From: a bacterium
GTDB lineage: Bacteria; Joyebacterota; Joyebacteria; Joyebacterales; Joyebacteraceae
DNA: 64,000 nucleotides
Direction of reading: 5' to 3'
Assembly (NCBI GenBank): GCA_025774245.1
Contig: JALGWI010000003.1
Location: 1 to 64,000, forward strand
This document shows, one piece after another, positions 1 through 7,820 of the stretch; positions within the stretch are counted from its first letter, which is position 1; every line of letters starts with the position of its first letter. The notes under the pieces are model-generated. The model ran no database searches and was not told where the DNA came from. It was given only the letters and a program-made list of their open reading frames with translations. Both the position numbers and the translations under genes were made by a program.

Positions 1-546
1 CGGTGCCGCCGTCTTCATCGTGGCGTTCACCGGCACGCCCGCCTCGTTGATGAATCCCGTGATGCCGTGCTCCTCCGGCGGCTTCCCGGTCGAGATCGAG
101 GTCCAGATGATCGGTGACATCATCGGTTCCATGCTGCGGAGCGGTCCGTAGCATCCCCGGTCCATGAGTCTCTTGAAGGTAGGAAGCTCGCCTGCCTCGA
201 TGAGGGGACCGATCACCTCCCAGTCGCAACCGTCGACGCCGACGATCGCCACCCTGGGGAGATCCGAGACGCTCGTGCCGGCAGGGAGCGCGAGCCTCGA
301 GAGCCCCCGCCCGCGGAGCAACGAGTGGATCCTGTCGGACACCATGAATCCGTTGACGTCGTGCGCCGGCCACGTGACGTACCAGCCGACGATTCCGACC
401 TGGGCGCCGTACGCCGACACGATGTCCCAGATCGGTGCCGCCGTCTTCATCGTGGCGTTCACCGGCACGCCCGCCTCGTTGATGAATCCCGTGATGCCGT
501 GCTCCTCCGGCGGCTTCCCGGTCGAGATCGAGGTCCAGATGATCGG
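1..546 (-). CDS. Alkaline-phosphatase-superfamily phosphodiesterase, catalytic-domain fragment (partial, runs off left edge)
   Basis: Read on the minus strand this frame is open from 546 to base 1 and encodes the start of a type I phosphodiesterase/nucleotide-pyrophosphatase-like domain. VAIVGVDGCDWEVIGPLI holds the first metal-binding Asp, and IIWTSISTGKPPEEHGITGF holds the usual nucleophile Thr/Ser region and HGI motif, followed by QVGIVGWYVTWP. The same order of motifs occurs in the intact paralogue at 2366-3754. The catalytic half begins again inside the fragment: after DRIHS the sequence jumps back to LRGRGLSRLALP, the linker that precedes the domain, so part of the domain is present twice. 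The upstream membrane domain (459-1196) is in another frame. Either this is one gene split by a tandem duplication plus deletion, or the left edge is misassembled. Substrate unknown; such enzymes in glycan clusters can act on phospho-lipids or phospho-sugars (inference). Confidence 0.6.
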
Positions 547-627
547 CCGACGATCGCCACCCTCGGGAGGTCCGCGACGCTCGTGCCCGCAGGGAGCGCG
601 AGCCTCGAGAGCCCCCGCCCGCGGAGC
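1..627. repeat. Tandem near-duplication at the window edge with a 124-bp internal deletion
   Basis: Bases 1-114 are identical to 433-546. Bases 238-319 match 546-627 with only a few substitutions (for example Ser versus Ala in VSDLP/VADLP). The second copy lacks the segment corresponding to 115-237, which shifts the reading frame at 546/547. The repeat lies entirely inside one phosphodiesterase gene. One block is perfectly identical while another is slightly diverged, and the repeat sits at the extreme end of the window; both fit a collapsed or chimeric assembly of two strain variants, but a genuine tandem duplication is not excluded. Confidence 0.8.
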
Positions 628-1196
628 GTGGGGCCCACGAAGAGGACGGCGAGGCAGACGACGGCGGCGGCGAGTCCCAGCGCTCTCATCCATCCGGGCG
701 TGAGCCTCTCTCGAAGAGTCGCCAGGAGGCGGCTCACCGCGAACGCGACCACCCAGCCGATCGCGAGGCCGGCCAGGAGGATCGCGCCGCCCCAGATCGC
801 GTTCAGGGTGAGCGTCGAGAGCCCCGAGGTCCTGAGCGACATCTCGGAGCCCTTGACGGGCAGGAAGGTCACCGTCAGGAAGATCCAGAGGACGACGGCG
901 GTGCACGCGTGGACCAGTCGGCGCTCGAGCGCGGCAGGGTGCCTGGAGATCTTCCGGACGATCGCCCCCACCAGAAGGACGAGCAGGCCGAGTATGAAAA
1001 GGACGAGGAGAAGCGACCCCGCGATCGGCAGGAGCTGCCGCGCGGTCATCGTGAACGAGAAGTTGCTCGTGCTGACGCCGGCCGCCCCCAGCCAGGCTGC
1101 GACCACCAGGGCGAACGCGAGGGCGACGGCGGCCACCGCCACGAGTCCCGACCCCCGTCGCGGGGGCCGCGGCGCGACTGCGCTTCGCACCGTCAC
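459..1196 (-). CDS. N-terminal five-TM domain of an alkaline-phosphatase-superfamily protein (frame broken at 546/547)
   Basis: A GTG start at 1196 lies 15 bases after the stop of the GT9 gene, with GAGG just upstream; GTG at 1190 is an alternative. The product begins with an Arg-rich cytoplasmic stretch (RSAVAPRPPRRGSG). It then shows about five hydrophobic segments, for example GLVAVAAVALAFALVVAAWL, LLPIAGSLLLVLFILGLLVL and LGLAAAVVCLAVLFVGPTL. It ends in a linker leading to DLPRVAIVG, where a phosphodiesterase catalytic domain should start. At 546/547 the frame shifts, and the rest (RSSGPRSRPG onward to 459) is out-of-frame sequence. The intact protein would be a membrane-anchored phosphodiesterase with its catalytic domain outside the cytoplasmic membrane. 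It is the last gene of the left-hand glycan cluster in this window. Confidence 0.6.
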   Translation of the reverse strand: MTVRSAVAPRPPRRGSGLVAVAAVALAFALVVAAWLGAAGVSTSNFSFTMTARQLLPIAGSLLLVLFILGLLVLLVGAIVRKISRHPAALERRLVHACTAVVLWIFLTVTFLPVKGSEMSLRTSGLSTLTLNAIWGGAILLAGLAIGWVVAFAVSRLLATLRERLTPGWMRALGLAAAVVCLAVLFVGPTLRGRGLSRLALPAGTSVADLPRVAIVGRSSGPRSRPGSRRRSTASRDSSTRRACR

Positions 1197-1210
1197 TTCA
1201 CCTCGCTCCG

Positions 1211-2317
1211 TCACTTCGCCTCCAGGGCGTCGACGAGAGCCGAGAAGACCTCCTCGACCCCGACCATGTCCATGCAGCTCGGCGTCCTGTCGCACGACCT
1301 CAGGTAGCAGGGCGCGCACTCGATCGGACTCGCGACCTTGCGCCCACCTCCTTGGAGCTCGATCTCCTGCGGCACCGTCGGGCCGAAGATCGCGACGACG
1401 GGGACACCGAGCGCGACGGCGATGTGCAGCGCCATCGTGTCTCCCGTCACGAGGGCGTCGAGCGTTCCGACGATCGCCGCGAAGTCGAGGAGATCGTGGG
1501 TTCCCCCGTCGACGGCCCCCGCTCCGGCGGTCCCGATGATCGCGTCGACTCGCTCACGGTCGTCGGCGCCGCCCAGGACGAGCGCGGTGCCGCCGAGCCG
1601 TTCGGAGACGAGGCTCGAGAGCGCAGCGTACCCTGTCGCGGTCCAGACCTTGTTGGCGAAGACCCGGCCCGCCCCGGCGTTCAGGCCCACGAGTGGCTCC
1701 GCCGGGGAGAGTCCCGCGACGAACCTGCGGGCGTACTCGATCGACGAATCCGGAAGCGCGAGCGTGTACGGGTCACCCCCGTACTCGAGCTCGGCCGTGG
1801 CGCAGATGATCTGCGCGTGCGTGAGCTCGTTCTGGCGGAATTTCTTCTCGTCGGAGAGCCCGAGCTCGAGATCGTACCAGGCTCCCTCGTTCAGCGGTTC
1901 CGTCGTGCCCCACTTCGAGTGCCCGAACCCGAGCTTCGTCCCGGCGCTCATTGCGGCGACGAGCGCTGTGGCCCGCGCCTCCTTGTCGAGCGAGAGCACG
2001 ACGTCGAACTCCTCGGCGCCGAGTGTCAGGGACGTCTCGAAGTCGAACGTCAGAGCGCGGTCCACGTGCGGGTTCCCAAGGACGAACGGCAGCGCCGCCT
2101 CGTCGGTGACCCAGGTCACGTGGGACTCCGGGTACTTCCGCTTGAGCGGCGGGAGGATCGCGGTGGTGCGGAGCACGTCGCCGGCCGCGGCGAGCTTGAC
2201 GACGAGGATCCTCGTTCCCATCGGCGTGTAGCGCTCGCAACCGTCGCACTCGCGCCTGAAGCGGCACGGTCGGTCGCCGAGGTAGAACTTGCAGTCGAAT
2301 CGCACGACGCTCGCCAT
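1211..2317 (-). CDS. Glycosyltransferase family 9 (heptosyltransferase-like) with an N-terminal cysteine cluster
   Basis: A 368-residue GT9 protein. TRILVVKLAAAGDVLRTTAI is the typical start of ADP-heptose:LPS heptosyltransferases, and VGLNAGAGRVFANKVW, LVLGGADDRE and LVTGDTMALHIAVALGVPVV are the conserved C-domain nucleotide-sugar binding motifs. GPTVPQE and a late Cys-containing stretch (CAPCYLRSCDRTPSCM) also match the family. Ahead of the first Rossmann domain there is a 30-residue extension with Cys9, Cys18, Cys24 and Cys27 (CKFYLGDRPC...CDGC), a possible small metal-binding knuckle. The enzyme would add a heptose or related sugar to a lipid-linked acceptor on the inner leaflet. It sits between two phosphodiesterase-family genes in the glycan cluster; gmhA, which makes a heptose precursor, is elsewhere in the window at 40726. 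Confidence 0.85.
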   Translation of the reverse strand: MASVVRFDCKFYLGDRPCRFRRECDGCERYTPMGTRILVVKLAAAGDVLRTTAILPPLKRKYPESHVTWVTDEAALPFVLGNPHVDRALTFDFETSLTLGAEEFDVVLSLDKEARATALVAAMSAGTKLGFGHSKWGTTEPLNEGAWYDLELGLSDEKKFRQNELTHAQIICATAELEYGGDPYTLALPDSSIEYARRFVAGLSPAEPLVGLNAGAGRVFANKVWTATGYAALSSLVSERLGGTALVLGGADDRERVDAIIGTAGAGAVDGGTHDLLDFAAIVGTLDALVTGDTMALHIAVALGVPVVAIFGPTVPQEIELQGGGRKVASPIECAPCYLRSCDRTPSCMDMVGVEEVFSALVDALEAK

Positions 2318-2365
2318 GTCACCTGCCCGGTTCTGGTGGTTCCGAGCCCCGATCGTCTCCCCGAC

Positions 2366-3754
2366 CTACTCGATATAGCCGAGGGAGCGCAGCTTCTCCT
2401 TGATCCCCTCGTCGATCGGCGACTCGAGCGGCGTGTCGTCGCCGCGCGGCTCGCCGGTCTCGTGAGTGGCCACGTACTGCACGGGGTGCTCGCCTTCGAA
2501 CTCGCGTTCGAAGAGCCCTCTGATCGGCGCCCCGTCCATGTCCTCCCCGACCGGTATCCCGAGATACGCGAGGAGCGTCGGCGTCACGTCGACGACCGAC
2601 GCCCGTGGACCCTCGTGCCCGGCGATGATGCCGGGCCCCGCCATGATGTAGACACCGTCGATGGCGTGGTCCCACGGCACGTTCTTGTTGCCCTCGATGG
2701 TCCTGATCTGCTCGCCTCGCTGCCAGCGCTCCACGAGGTCGACCTTCGTCTCGAAGCCGTGGTCCGAGACGATCATCACGGCGGCGTCCTCGGGCGCGAC
2801 CTCGAGGAACCTGCCGATCACCTCGTCCGCGAACTTGTAGTACTCGTCCACAACGGTGCCGTAGAGCTTGGCGTCCCGCGGCGACACCTCGAAGCCGAGG
2901 CGCTCCCGCGCCCCCCAGTAGTAGTGGGACACGACGTCCGTGCCCTGAAGGTAGACCGCGAAGACGTCCGGGTCGTAGCGCTCGTAGAACTCCAGCCCGG
3001 AGTTCGCGAACGTCCTGTCCTTCGCGTAGACCCAGGTGGCGTGGTATTGAGTGTCCGGATCGACGAGCCCGACCCCGCCGAAGAAACGCTTGATCTCGGT
3101 GACGGTGACGTCGTCTTCCGTGATGATGAACGGCTCGAACTCCGCGTAGAGCGAGTCCGGGTAGGTCCGTCCCGGAAACTCCTTGATGATCGTGTTGCCG
3201 CGCCAGTCCCGCTCGGCGCCGTAGGGAATCCCGTGCCGGCTCCAGTTCACGGGCCACGCCCGCTGGGCGATCATGAAGCCGTTGACCTCCTCGGCCGGCC
3301 AGCTCGGCCACCACCCGACGATCCCCACCGACACGTCGTGGTCCGAGAGGATGTTCCAGAAGGCCTTGACCTTCCTGAGGTTGCTCGTGACGGGGACCTC
3401 CTTGCCGCCCGGCATCTCCGCCATGAAGCCGGTGATCCCGTGCTTCTCCGGGACGACCCCGGTCGCGATCGACGTCCACATCTGCGGCGACTGGATCGGT
3501 GTGCCGCTCTCGAGGATCCCGTAGGTCCCCCGACTCACGAGGCGGGCGATGTTCGGCAGCTCCCCCTCGTCGATCAACGGAACGATGATGTTCCACGTCG
3601 CGGCGTCCACCGCGAAGATGAGCACCTTCTGCCCGGCCTGCTCCTCGTCCCTGCCGGCGCAGCCGGGCAGGATCGCAAGGAGGAGCGCCGCGGCGCACGC
3701 GAGCGCGACCGCCGTCCTCGTTCGGGTTCGACCGTCGCGGATCTTCCGAAGCAT
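2366..3754 (-). CDS. Alkaline-phosphatase-superfamily (type I phosphodiesterase-like) lipoprotein
   Basis: The ATG at 3754 has GGGGAGG ten bases upstream and gives 462 residues. The N-terminus is a lipoprotein signal peptide: basic start, hydrophobic ALACAAALLLAILPGC with a lipobox before Cys, then a polar linker. The catalytic domain follows: VLIFAVDAATWNIIVPLID (metal Asp), MWTSIATGVVPEKHGITGF (nucleophile region), AAVMIVSDHGFETK (Asp-His metal pair) and a later PWDHAIDGVYIMAG histidine. This is the layout of the PF01663-type phosphodiesterase/pyrophosphatase group. It is expected on the periplasmic face or outer membrane. It starts inside the end of the upstream GT2 gene (5-bp gap), so is probably co-translated. 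The substrate is not predictable; transfer or removal of phosphate-linked head groups on a surface glycan is a guess from the neighbours. Confidence 0.8.
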   Translation of the reverse strand: MLRKIRDGRTRTRTAVALACAAALLLAILPGCAGRDEEQAGQKVLIFAVDAATWNIIVPLIDEGELPNIARLVSRGTYGILESGTPIQSPQMWTSIATGVVPEKHGITGFMAEMPGGKEVPVTSNLRKVKAFWNILSDHDVSVGIVGWWPSWPAEEVNGFMIAQRAWPVNWSRHGIPYGAERDWRGNTIIKEFPGRTYPDSLYAEFEPFIITEDDVTVTEIKRFFGGVGLVDPDTQYHATWVYAKDRTFANSGLEFYERYDPDVFAVYLQGTDVVSHYYWGARERLGFEVSPRDAKLYGTVVDEYYKFADEVIGRFLEVAPEDAAVMIVSDHGFETKVDLVERWQRGEQIRTIEGNKNVPWDHAIDGVYIMAGPGIIAGHEGPRASVVDVTPTLLAYLGIPVGEDMDGAPIRGLFEREFEGEHPVQYVATHETGEPRGDDTPLESPIDEGIKEKLRSLGYIE

Positions 3755-3758
3755 CAAC

Positions 3759-4655
3759 CTATGACCTCCCCTTGCCCCGCGCCGAGTCGAACGCTCCCCG
3801 CACGACCGCCGCCGCATTCCCGGGCTTCCCTGTGAAGATCTGGGTGGCGACGAAGATCGCCGCGCGCCAGAGCGTCGCCGGGAGTATGCCGAGCCACTGG
3901 TAGGGCTTGGCGTAGAGTGAGAAGAACCTGAGCGTGCTCCTCAAACGGTGGTAGACCTTGTACTGCGTCAGGCCCCCGCCGGAGCTCATCGACACCTTGT
4001 GCCAAACCTTCGCGCGCGGCTCGACGAGAACCGAGTACCCGTGCCGCTTCGCGCGCGCGCACCAGTCGGTGTCTTCGTTGTACATGTAGTAGGCCTCGTC
4101 CATGAGGCCTATCCGGCGGAGCGCGGCAGAGGCGCAGAGGATCGATGCTCCCGTCACGTAGTCGACCTCGCGCACTCCCTCGTAGCGCCCGTCGTCCCTC
4201 CTGCGGATCGCGATGTGGCGGATGTTGCCGCTCCAGTACGACACGGCTCCGCCCAGCGACCAGATCACGTCCGGCGGCTCGTGGTAGTAGATCTTCGGGC
4301 CCACGAACGCCGCCCCCGGGTGTTCCCGCGCCGTCTCGACGAGACGGGCCACGGCGTCGGGCGCGAGCTCGACGTCGTTGTTGAGGAGCAGCACGTAGTC
4401 GGCTCCTCCGTCGAGCGCGGCCTTGACCCCCGCGTTCGCGCCGGCGGCGTACCCTTCGTTCCGATCGTTCAGAAGGAGCCCGACCGAGGGGAACGACTCG
4501 CGAACGAACTCGGGCGATCCGTCGGTCGACGCGTTGTCGACGACGAGGACCTCGAGAGGCGCGTAGTCGGAGGCGACGAGCGTCTCGAGACAGGGCTCGA
4601 TGTACTCCCGGCCGTTCCAGTTCACCACGACCGCGCACACCTTCGACCCGTCCAC
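3759..4655 (-). CDS. Glycosyltransferase family 2 (rhamnosyltransferase-like)
   Basis: The GTG at 4655 lies one base from the upstream stop and follows GGAGAG; it gives 298 residues starting VDGSKVCAVVVNWNGREYI. The GT-A fold motifs are clear: VVVNWNG, VLVVDNASTDGS, LLNDRNEGYAAGANAG, and the metal-binding VLLLNNDVELAPDA. The acceptor region has YYMYNEDTDWCARAKRHGY, which resembles the ED-x-DWC motif of bacterial rhamnosyltransferases such as WbbL. No transmembrane segments are obvious, but the C-terminus has a hydrophobic, aromatic stretch (LRFFSLYAKPYQWLGIL) that could bind the membrane surface. It is the third gene of a run of glycosyltransferases and probably extends a lipid-linked oligosaccharide. 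The sugar donor cannot be deduced. Confidence 0.85.
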   Translation of the reverse strand: MDGSKVCAVVVNWNGREYIEPCLETLVASDYAPLEVLVVDNASTDGSPEFVRESFPSVGLLLNDRNEGYAAGANAGVKAALDGGADYVLLLNNDVELAPDAVARLVETAREHPGAAFVGPKIYYHEPPDVIWSLGGAVSYWSGNIRHIAIRRRDDGRYEGVREVDYVTGASILCASAALRRIGLMDEAYYMYNEDTDWCARAKRHGYSVLVEPRAKVWHKVSMSSGGGLTQYKVYHRLRSTLRFFSLYAKPYQWLGILPATLWRAAIFVATQIFTGKPGNAAAVVRGAFDSARGKGRS

Positions 4656-4656
4656 G

Positions 4657-5868
4657 TCAGGATCTCTCCATCTCGAGGAAGTCGCGCACGGCCTGGCGCA
4701 TGAGCTCGCCCGCCCGGTCTCGCGTGGCCTCCGCCTCCACGTTGGCCCGGAGTTTCTCCCTCTCACCGCCCTTGAAATACCGGACGATCGCCCCAGCGAG
4801 GGCCGCCTCGTCCGCCGGAGGGACAATATAACCCGTCTCACCGTCGGTGACCACCTCAGGAAGGCCCCCGACGTCGGTGCTGATCACGGGGAGCCCGAAG
4901 GCGTAGGCGACCTGCGTGATGCCGCTCTGGGTCGCAGAGACGTACGGCAGGACGACCACGTCTGCGGCCAGGAAGTAGTCCCCGACCGCCTCGTCCGGAA
5001 CGTGTTCGTCGACGATCGAGACGTGCCCCCCGATCCCGAGCTCATCGATGAGGCGATCGTACCTGGCGCGGTCGTCGTAGAACTCGCCGACGACCAGGAG
5101 GTCGAGGTCGATCTCCTTGAGGACGGCCGGCAGAGCCCTGAGGAGATGGTCGAGCCCCTTGTACGCCCGCACGTACCCGAAGAAGAGGATCGTCGGCCGC
5201 CGAAGTCGCAGCTCGCTCCTCACCCGCTCGCCGTCCGCCGTCGACGATCTGTAGCAGTCGTAGATCGGGAGCGCCGCCTGCCGGAGCGGCTTGCCCGGGA
5301 AGAGCGACTCGATCCGGCGCGCCACGACCCTCGAGAGGACCATGAAGTAGTCGGCCGCCGAGAGCGCGAAGCGCGTGAGGTACTTGTCGACGAACCTGTT
5401 CTCGTGCGAGACGACGTTCTCGCAGACGAACAGGATCCCGACGCCGAGCTTCCTCCTGAGCAGGCGCGCCATCGTCCCGTAGCAGATGCCGAAGAAGGGG
5501 TTCCACCACACGAACACCACGAGGTCGGGGCGCCTCGCCGGCTGCGCGATCCACTCGACCGCGCGTCGCCAGCTCAAGGGGTTCACGGAATCGATGATCT
5601 GACGGGACGGAGTGCTCTTGACCGGGTCGTGGCTCAGGTTCGTCTGCGTCTTCCCGGGGAAGAGAAGCGACGGGTAGAGACGCGTGAACGATACGACGTA
5701 GCAGTCGTGATCGACGCGGAGGTTGTCGTAGAGGTGGGCGACGAAGAGCGCGTTCCCCCCTCTGAGGGGGTAGGACGGCCCGACGATGGCGATGCGCGCC
5801 CCGGAGTCGCCGTCGAACGAGGACCTGCCGCCGCTGTCGCCCTGCTCAGCTGCCACCGTCTCCCCCAT
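4657..5868 (-). CDS. Glycosyltransferase family 4 (GT-B fold)
   Basis: A 403-residue GT-B glycosyltransferase. After about 25 polar residues the N-domain starts RIAIVGPSYPLRGGNALFVA. The C-domain has PTILFFGYVRAYKGLDHLL, LLVVGEFYDDRARY, a loop DEAVGDYFLAADVVVLPY, and SGITQVAYAFGLPVISTDVGGLPE, with the diphosphate-binding region near GLPEVV. These are the hallmarks of GT4 enzymes using nucleotide-diphospho-sugars with retention of configuration. It overlaps the upstream GT2 gene by 23 bases and is one base from the downstream GT2 gene, so translation is coupled. Its first half contains FVWWNPFFGICYGTMARLL, which resembles GT4 enzymes that attach to the membrane. Acceptor and donor are unknown. 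Confidence 0.85.
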   Translation of the reverse strand: MGETVAAEQGDSGGRSSFDGDSGARIAIVGPSYPLRGGNALFVAHLYDNLRVDHDCYVVSFTRLYPSLLFPGKTQTNLSHDPVKSTPSRQIIDSVNPLSWRRAVEWIAQPARRPDLVVFVWWNPFFGICYGTMARLLRRKLGVGILFVCENVVSHENRFVDKYLTRFALSAADYFMVLSRVVARRIESLFPGKPLRQAALPIYDCYRSSTADGERVRSELRLRRPTILFFGYVRAYKGLDHLLRALPAVLKEIDLDLLVVGEFYDDRARYDRLIDELGIGGHVSIVDEHVPDEAVGDYFLAADVVVLPYVSATQSGITQVAYAFGLPVISTDVGGLPEVVTDGETGYIVPPADEAALAGAIVRYFKGGEREKLRANVEAEATRDRAGELMRQAVRDFLEMERS

Positions 5869-6793
5869 CTCGTGCCAGCCGCTCCCGGACAGGGTAGACC
5901 ATCTCGTCGCTCTTCAGGTTCGCCAGCATCTCGCCCAGGAGCCCGAACGAGACGAACTGCACTCCGACGACCATCAGGAGGATCCCGAGGGTCAGAAGCG
6001 GCCTGCGCCCGATCGCTCCACCCATGATCTTCACGATCGTGAGGTAGACACCGATTCCGAAACCGCCGGCGAAGAGGATCGAGCCGACCATCCCGAAGAG
6101 GTGGAGCGGCCTCGTCACGTACCTTCGAAGGAAGAGCACCGTGACGAGATCGAAGAAGCCCCTCATGAAGCGTTCGGCGCCGAACTTCGAGGAGCCGAAC
6201 TCACGCGCGTGGTGCGTGACGGGCATCTCGGTCACCCGGAAGCCCGCCCAGTGCGCCAGGGCCGGCGTGTACCGGTGAAGCTCCCCGTAGACCTTGATCG
6301 TCTTCACCACCTCGCGCCGGTAGGCCTTGAGGCCGCAGTTCATGTCGTGGATCCTGACGCCCGAGAGCGAGCCCGCGACGCTGTTGAAGAGCTTCGAAGG
6401 CAGTCGCTTCGACAGAGGGTCCTTCCTCTCCTTCTTCCACCCGGTGACCAGGTCGCTGCCCCCGTCGAGGAGCGCGAGCATCTTCGGGATCTCCGCGGGA
6501 TCGTCCTGAAGGTCCGCGTCCATGGTGACGACGGCGTCGCCCGTGACCTCCCTGAAGCCGACTGCGAGCGCCGCGGACTTCCCGAGGTTGCGGCCGAACG
6601 ACAGGACCTTCACGTTCCCGTGGTTCTCGAAGAGCTCTCGCAGGACCTCCATCGACCGGTCGGTGCTGCCGTCGTTGATGAAGACGACCTCCCACTCGCG
6701 CCCGACCGGCGCCATCGCCTCGGCGATGCGGCGGTAGAGCTCTCGAAGGCTCTCCTCTTCGTTCAGAAGCGGTATCAGTATGGAGACGTGCAT
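5846..6793 (-). CDS. Polyprenyl-phosphate glycosyltransferase, DPM1/GtrB-like (GT2 with two C-terminal TM helices)
   Basis: The ATG at 6793 begins MHVSILIPLLNEEESLRELY and gives 315 residues. Motifs are VVFINDGSTDRSMEV, GRNLGKSAALAVGF and VVTMDADLQDDPAEIPKML with the DAD metal site, then GLKAYRREVVK. Two transmembrane helices follow (around residues 235-260 and 270-295). This is the dolichyl-phosphate-mannose-synthase-like family (GtrB, ArnC, DPM1), which transfers a sugar from a nucleotide donor to undecaprenyl phosphate. In a cluster with a YbhN-like membrane protein and several glycosyltransferases this suggests that some residues are added on the periplasmic side from a lipid-linked monosaccharide donor. 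The preceding epimerase gene ends 79 bases upstream. Confidence 0.87.
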   Translation of the reverse strand: MHVSILIPLLNEEESLRELYRRIAEAMAPVGREWEVVFINDGSTDRSMEVLRELFENHGNVKVLSFGRNLGKSAALAVGFREVTGDAVVTMDADLQDDPAEIPKMLALLDGGSDLVTGWKKERKDPLSKRLPSKLFNSVAGSLSGVRIHDMNCGLKAYRREVVKTIKVYGELHRYTPALAHWAGFRVTEMPVTHHAREFGSSKFGAERFMRGFFDLVTVLFLRRYVTRPLHLFGMVGSILFAGGFGIGVYLTIVKIMGGAIGRRPLLTLGILLMVVGVQFVSFGLLGEMLANLKSDEMVYPVRERLARDGGDGGS

Positions 6794-6872
6794 GTCGGTC
6801 GAACCTCCGTGTCCGGGGCCGTCCGGCCCGCCCCGGTCAGTGGTAGGGTCAGTCGCCGGGACAGCCGCCGGC

Positions 6873-7820
6873 TCAGCCCGCGAGCGACTTGAGCCACTCG
6901 CACTCGCGCGCGACGCCTTCCTCGAGCCGGACCCGGGGCTCGAAGTCGAGGAGCTCCCTGGCCTTCCTGTTGTCGGCCAGGGTGTCGGTGACGTCGCCGT
7001 GCGCCGGGTCCTCGTGGCGGCGGGGGATCGGAAGCCCGAGCGCATCCTCGATGACCGAGATCGCCTCGTTCAGGGTGACCCGGCTTCCCCCTCCCACGTT
7101 CAGCACCTCGCCGGGGGGACCCTCCTCGAGGGCCCGAAAGGTGCCCTCCACGATGTCCGCGACGTACGTGAAATCGCGGGTCTGCGTCCCGTCGCCGTAG
7201 ACCGTCACGGGAGTCCCTTCGAGCGCGGCGCGGATGAACTTGTGAAATGCCATGTCGGGCCGCTGCCTCGGGCCGTAGACGGTGAAGTAGCGAAGCGAGA
7301 CCGTCGGCACGCCGTAGTTCCTGTGATAGAGGACCGCGAGGTGCTCGCCGGCGAGCTTCGTGACGCCGTAGGGCGAGACCGGGCAGGTCCTCCCGGCCTC
7401 CCGCATTGGCAGGTCGTCGGTCTGTCCGTAGACCGACGAGGACGACGCGTAGACGAACCTCGAGACGGACATCGTCTTCGCGGCCTCGAGGAGGCGCTGC
7501 GTCGACCGCACGTTGCAGTCGAGGTAGGTCGCGAACGTCTCGCCCCAGCTCGCCCGAACGCCCGCCTGCGCCGCCAGGTGGACGATCCCCGTCACGCCCT
7601 CGAGGATCGGCGCGAGGTCGTCGAACGCGAGATCGGCCTCGACGAGCTCGAAGCCGTCGCGCCCGGCGAACGACGCGACGTTCGCCTCCTTCATGGATCT
7701 CGGGTAGTAGTCCGTGAAGGCGTCGACGCCGACGACGTTTCTGCCCGCGTCGAGCAGGCGCTCCGTCAGGTGTGAGCCGATGAAGCCGGCGACGCCCGTC
7801 ACGAGGATTCTGTCGCTCAC
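6873..7820 (-). CDS. NAD-dependent sugar-nucleotide epimerase/dehydratase (extended SDR)
   Basis: The GTG at 7820, in a GTGA overlap with the preceding gene and preceded by GGGGAGGG, gives 315 residues. The start VSDRILVTGVAGFIGSHL carries the NAD-binding GxxGxxG motif. VVGVDAFTDYYPRSMKEAN is the loop typical of UDP-glucuronate/UDP-glucose 4-epimerases. VHLAAQAGVR, YASSSSVYG, the catalytic YxxxK in SPYGVTKLAGEHL, and LRYFTVYGPRQRPDMAFHKF complete the extended-SDR signature. The DYYPRSMKEAN loop and FTVYGPRQRPDMA argue for a UDP-glucuronate 4-epimerase-like enzyme rather than a dTDP-glucose dehydratase, but substrate calls within this family are unsafe from sequence alone. It would supply an activated sugar for the glycosyltransferases next to it. 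Confidence 0.88.
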   Translation of the reverse strand: MSDRILVTGVAGFIGSHLTERLLDAGRNVVGVDAFTDYYPRSMKEANVASFAGRDGFELVEADLAFDDLAPILEGVTGIVHLAAQAGVRASWGETFATYLDCNVRSTQRLLEAAKTMSVSRFVYASSSSVYGQTDDLPMREAGRTCPVSPYGVTKLAGEHLAVLYHRNYGVPTVSLRYFTVYGPRQRPDMAFHKFIRAALEGTPVTVYGDGTQTRDFTYVADIVEGTFRALEEGPPGEVLNVGGGSRVTLNEAISVIEDALGLPIPRRHEDPAHGDVTDTLADNRKARELLDFEPRVRLEEGVARECEWLKSLAG

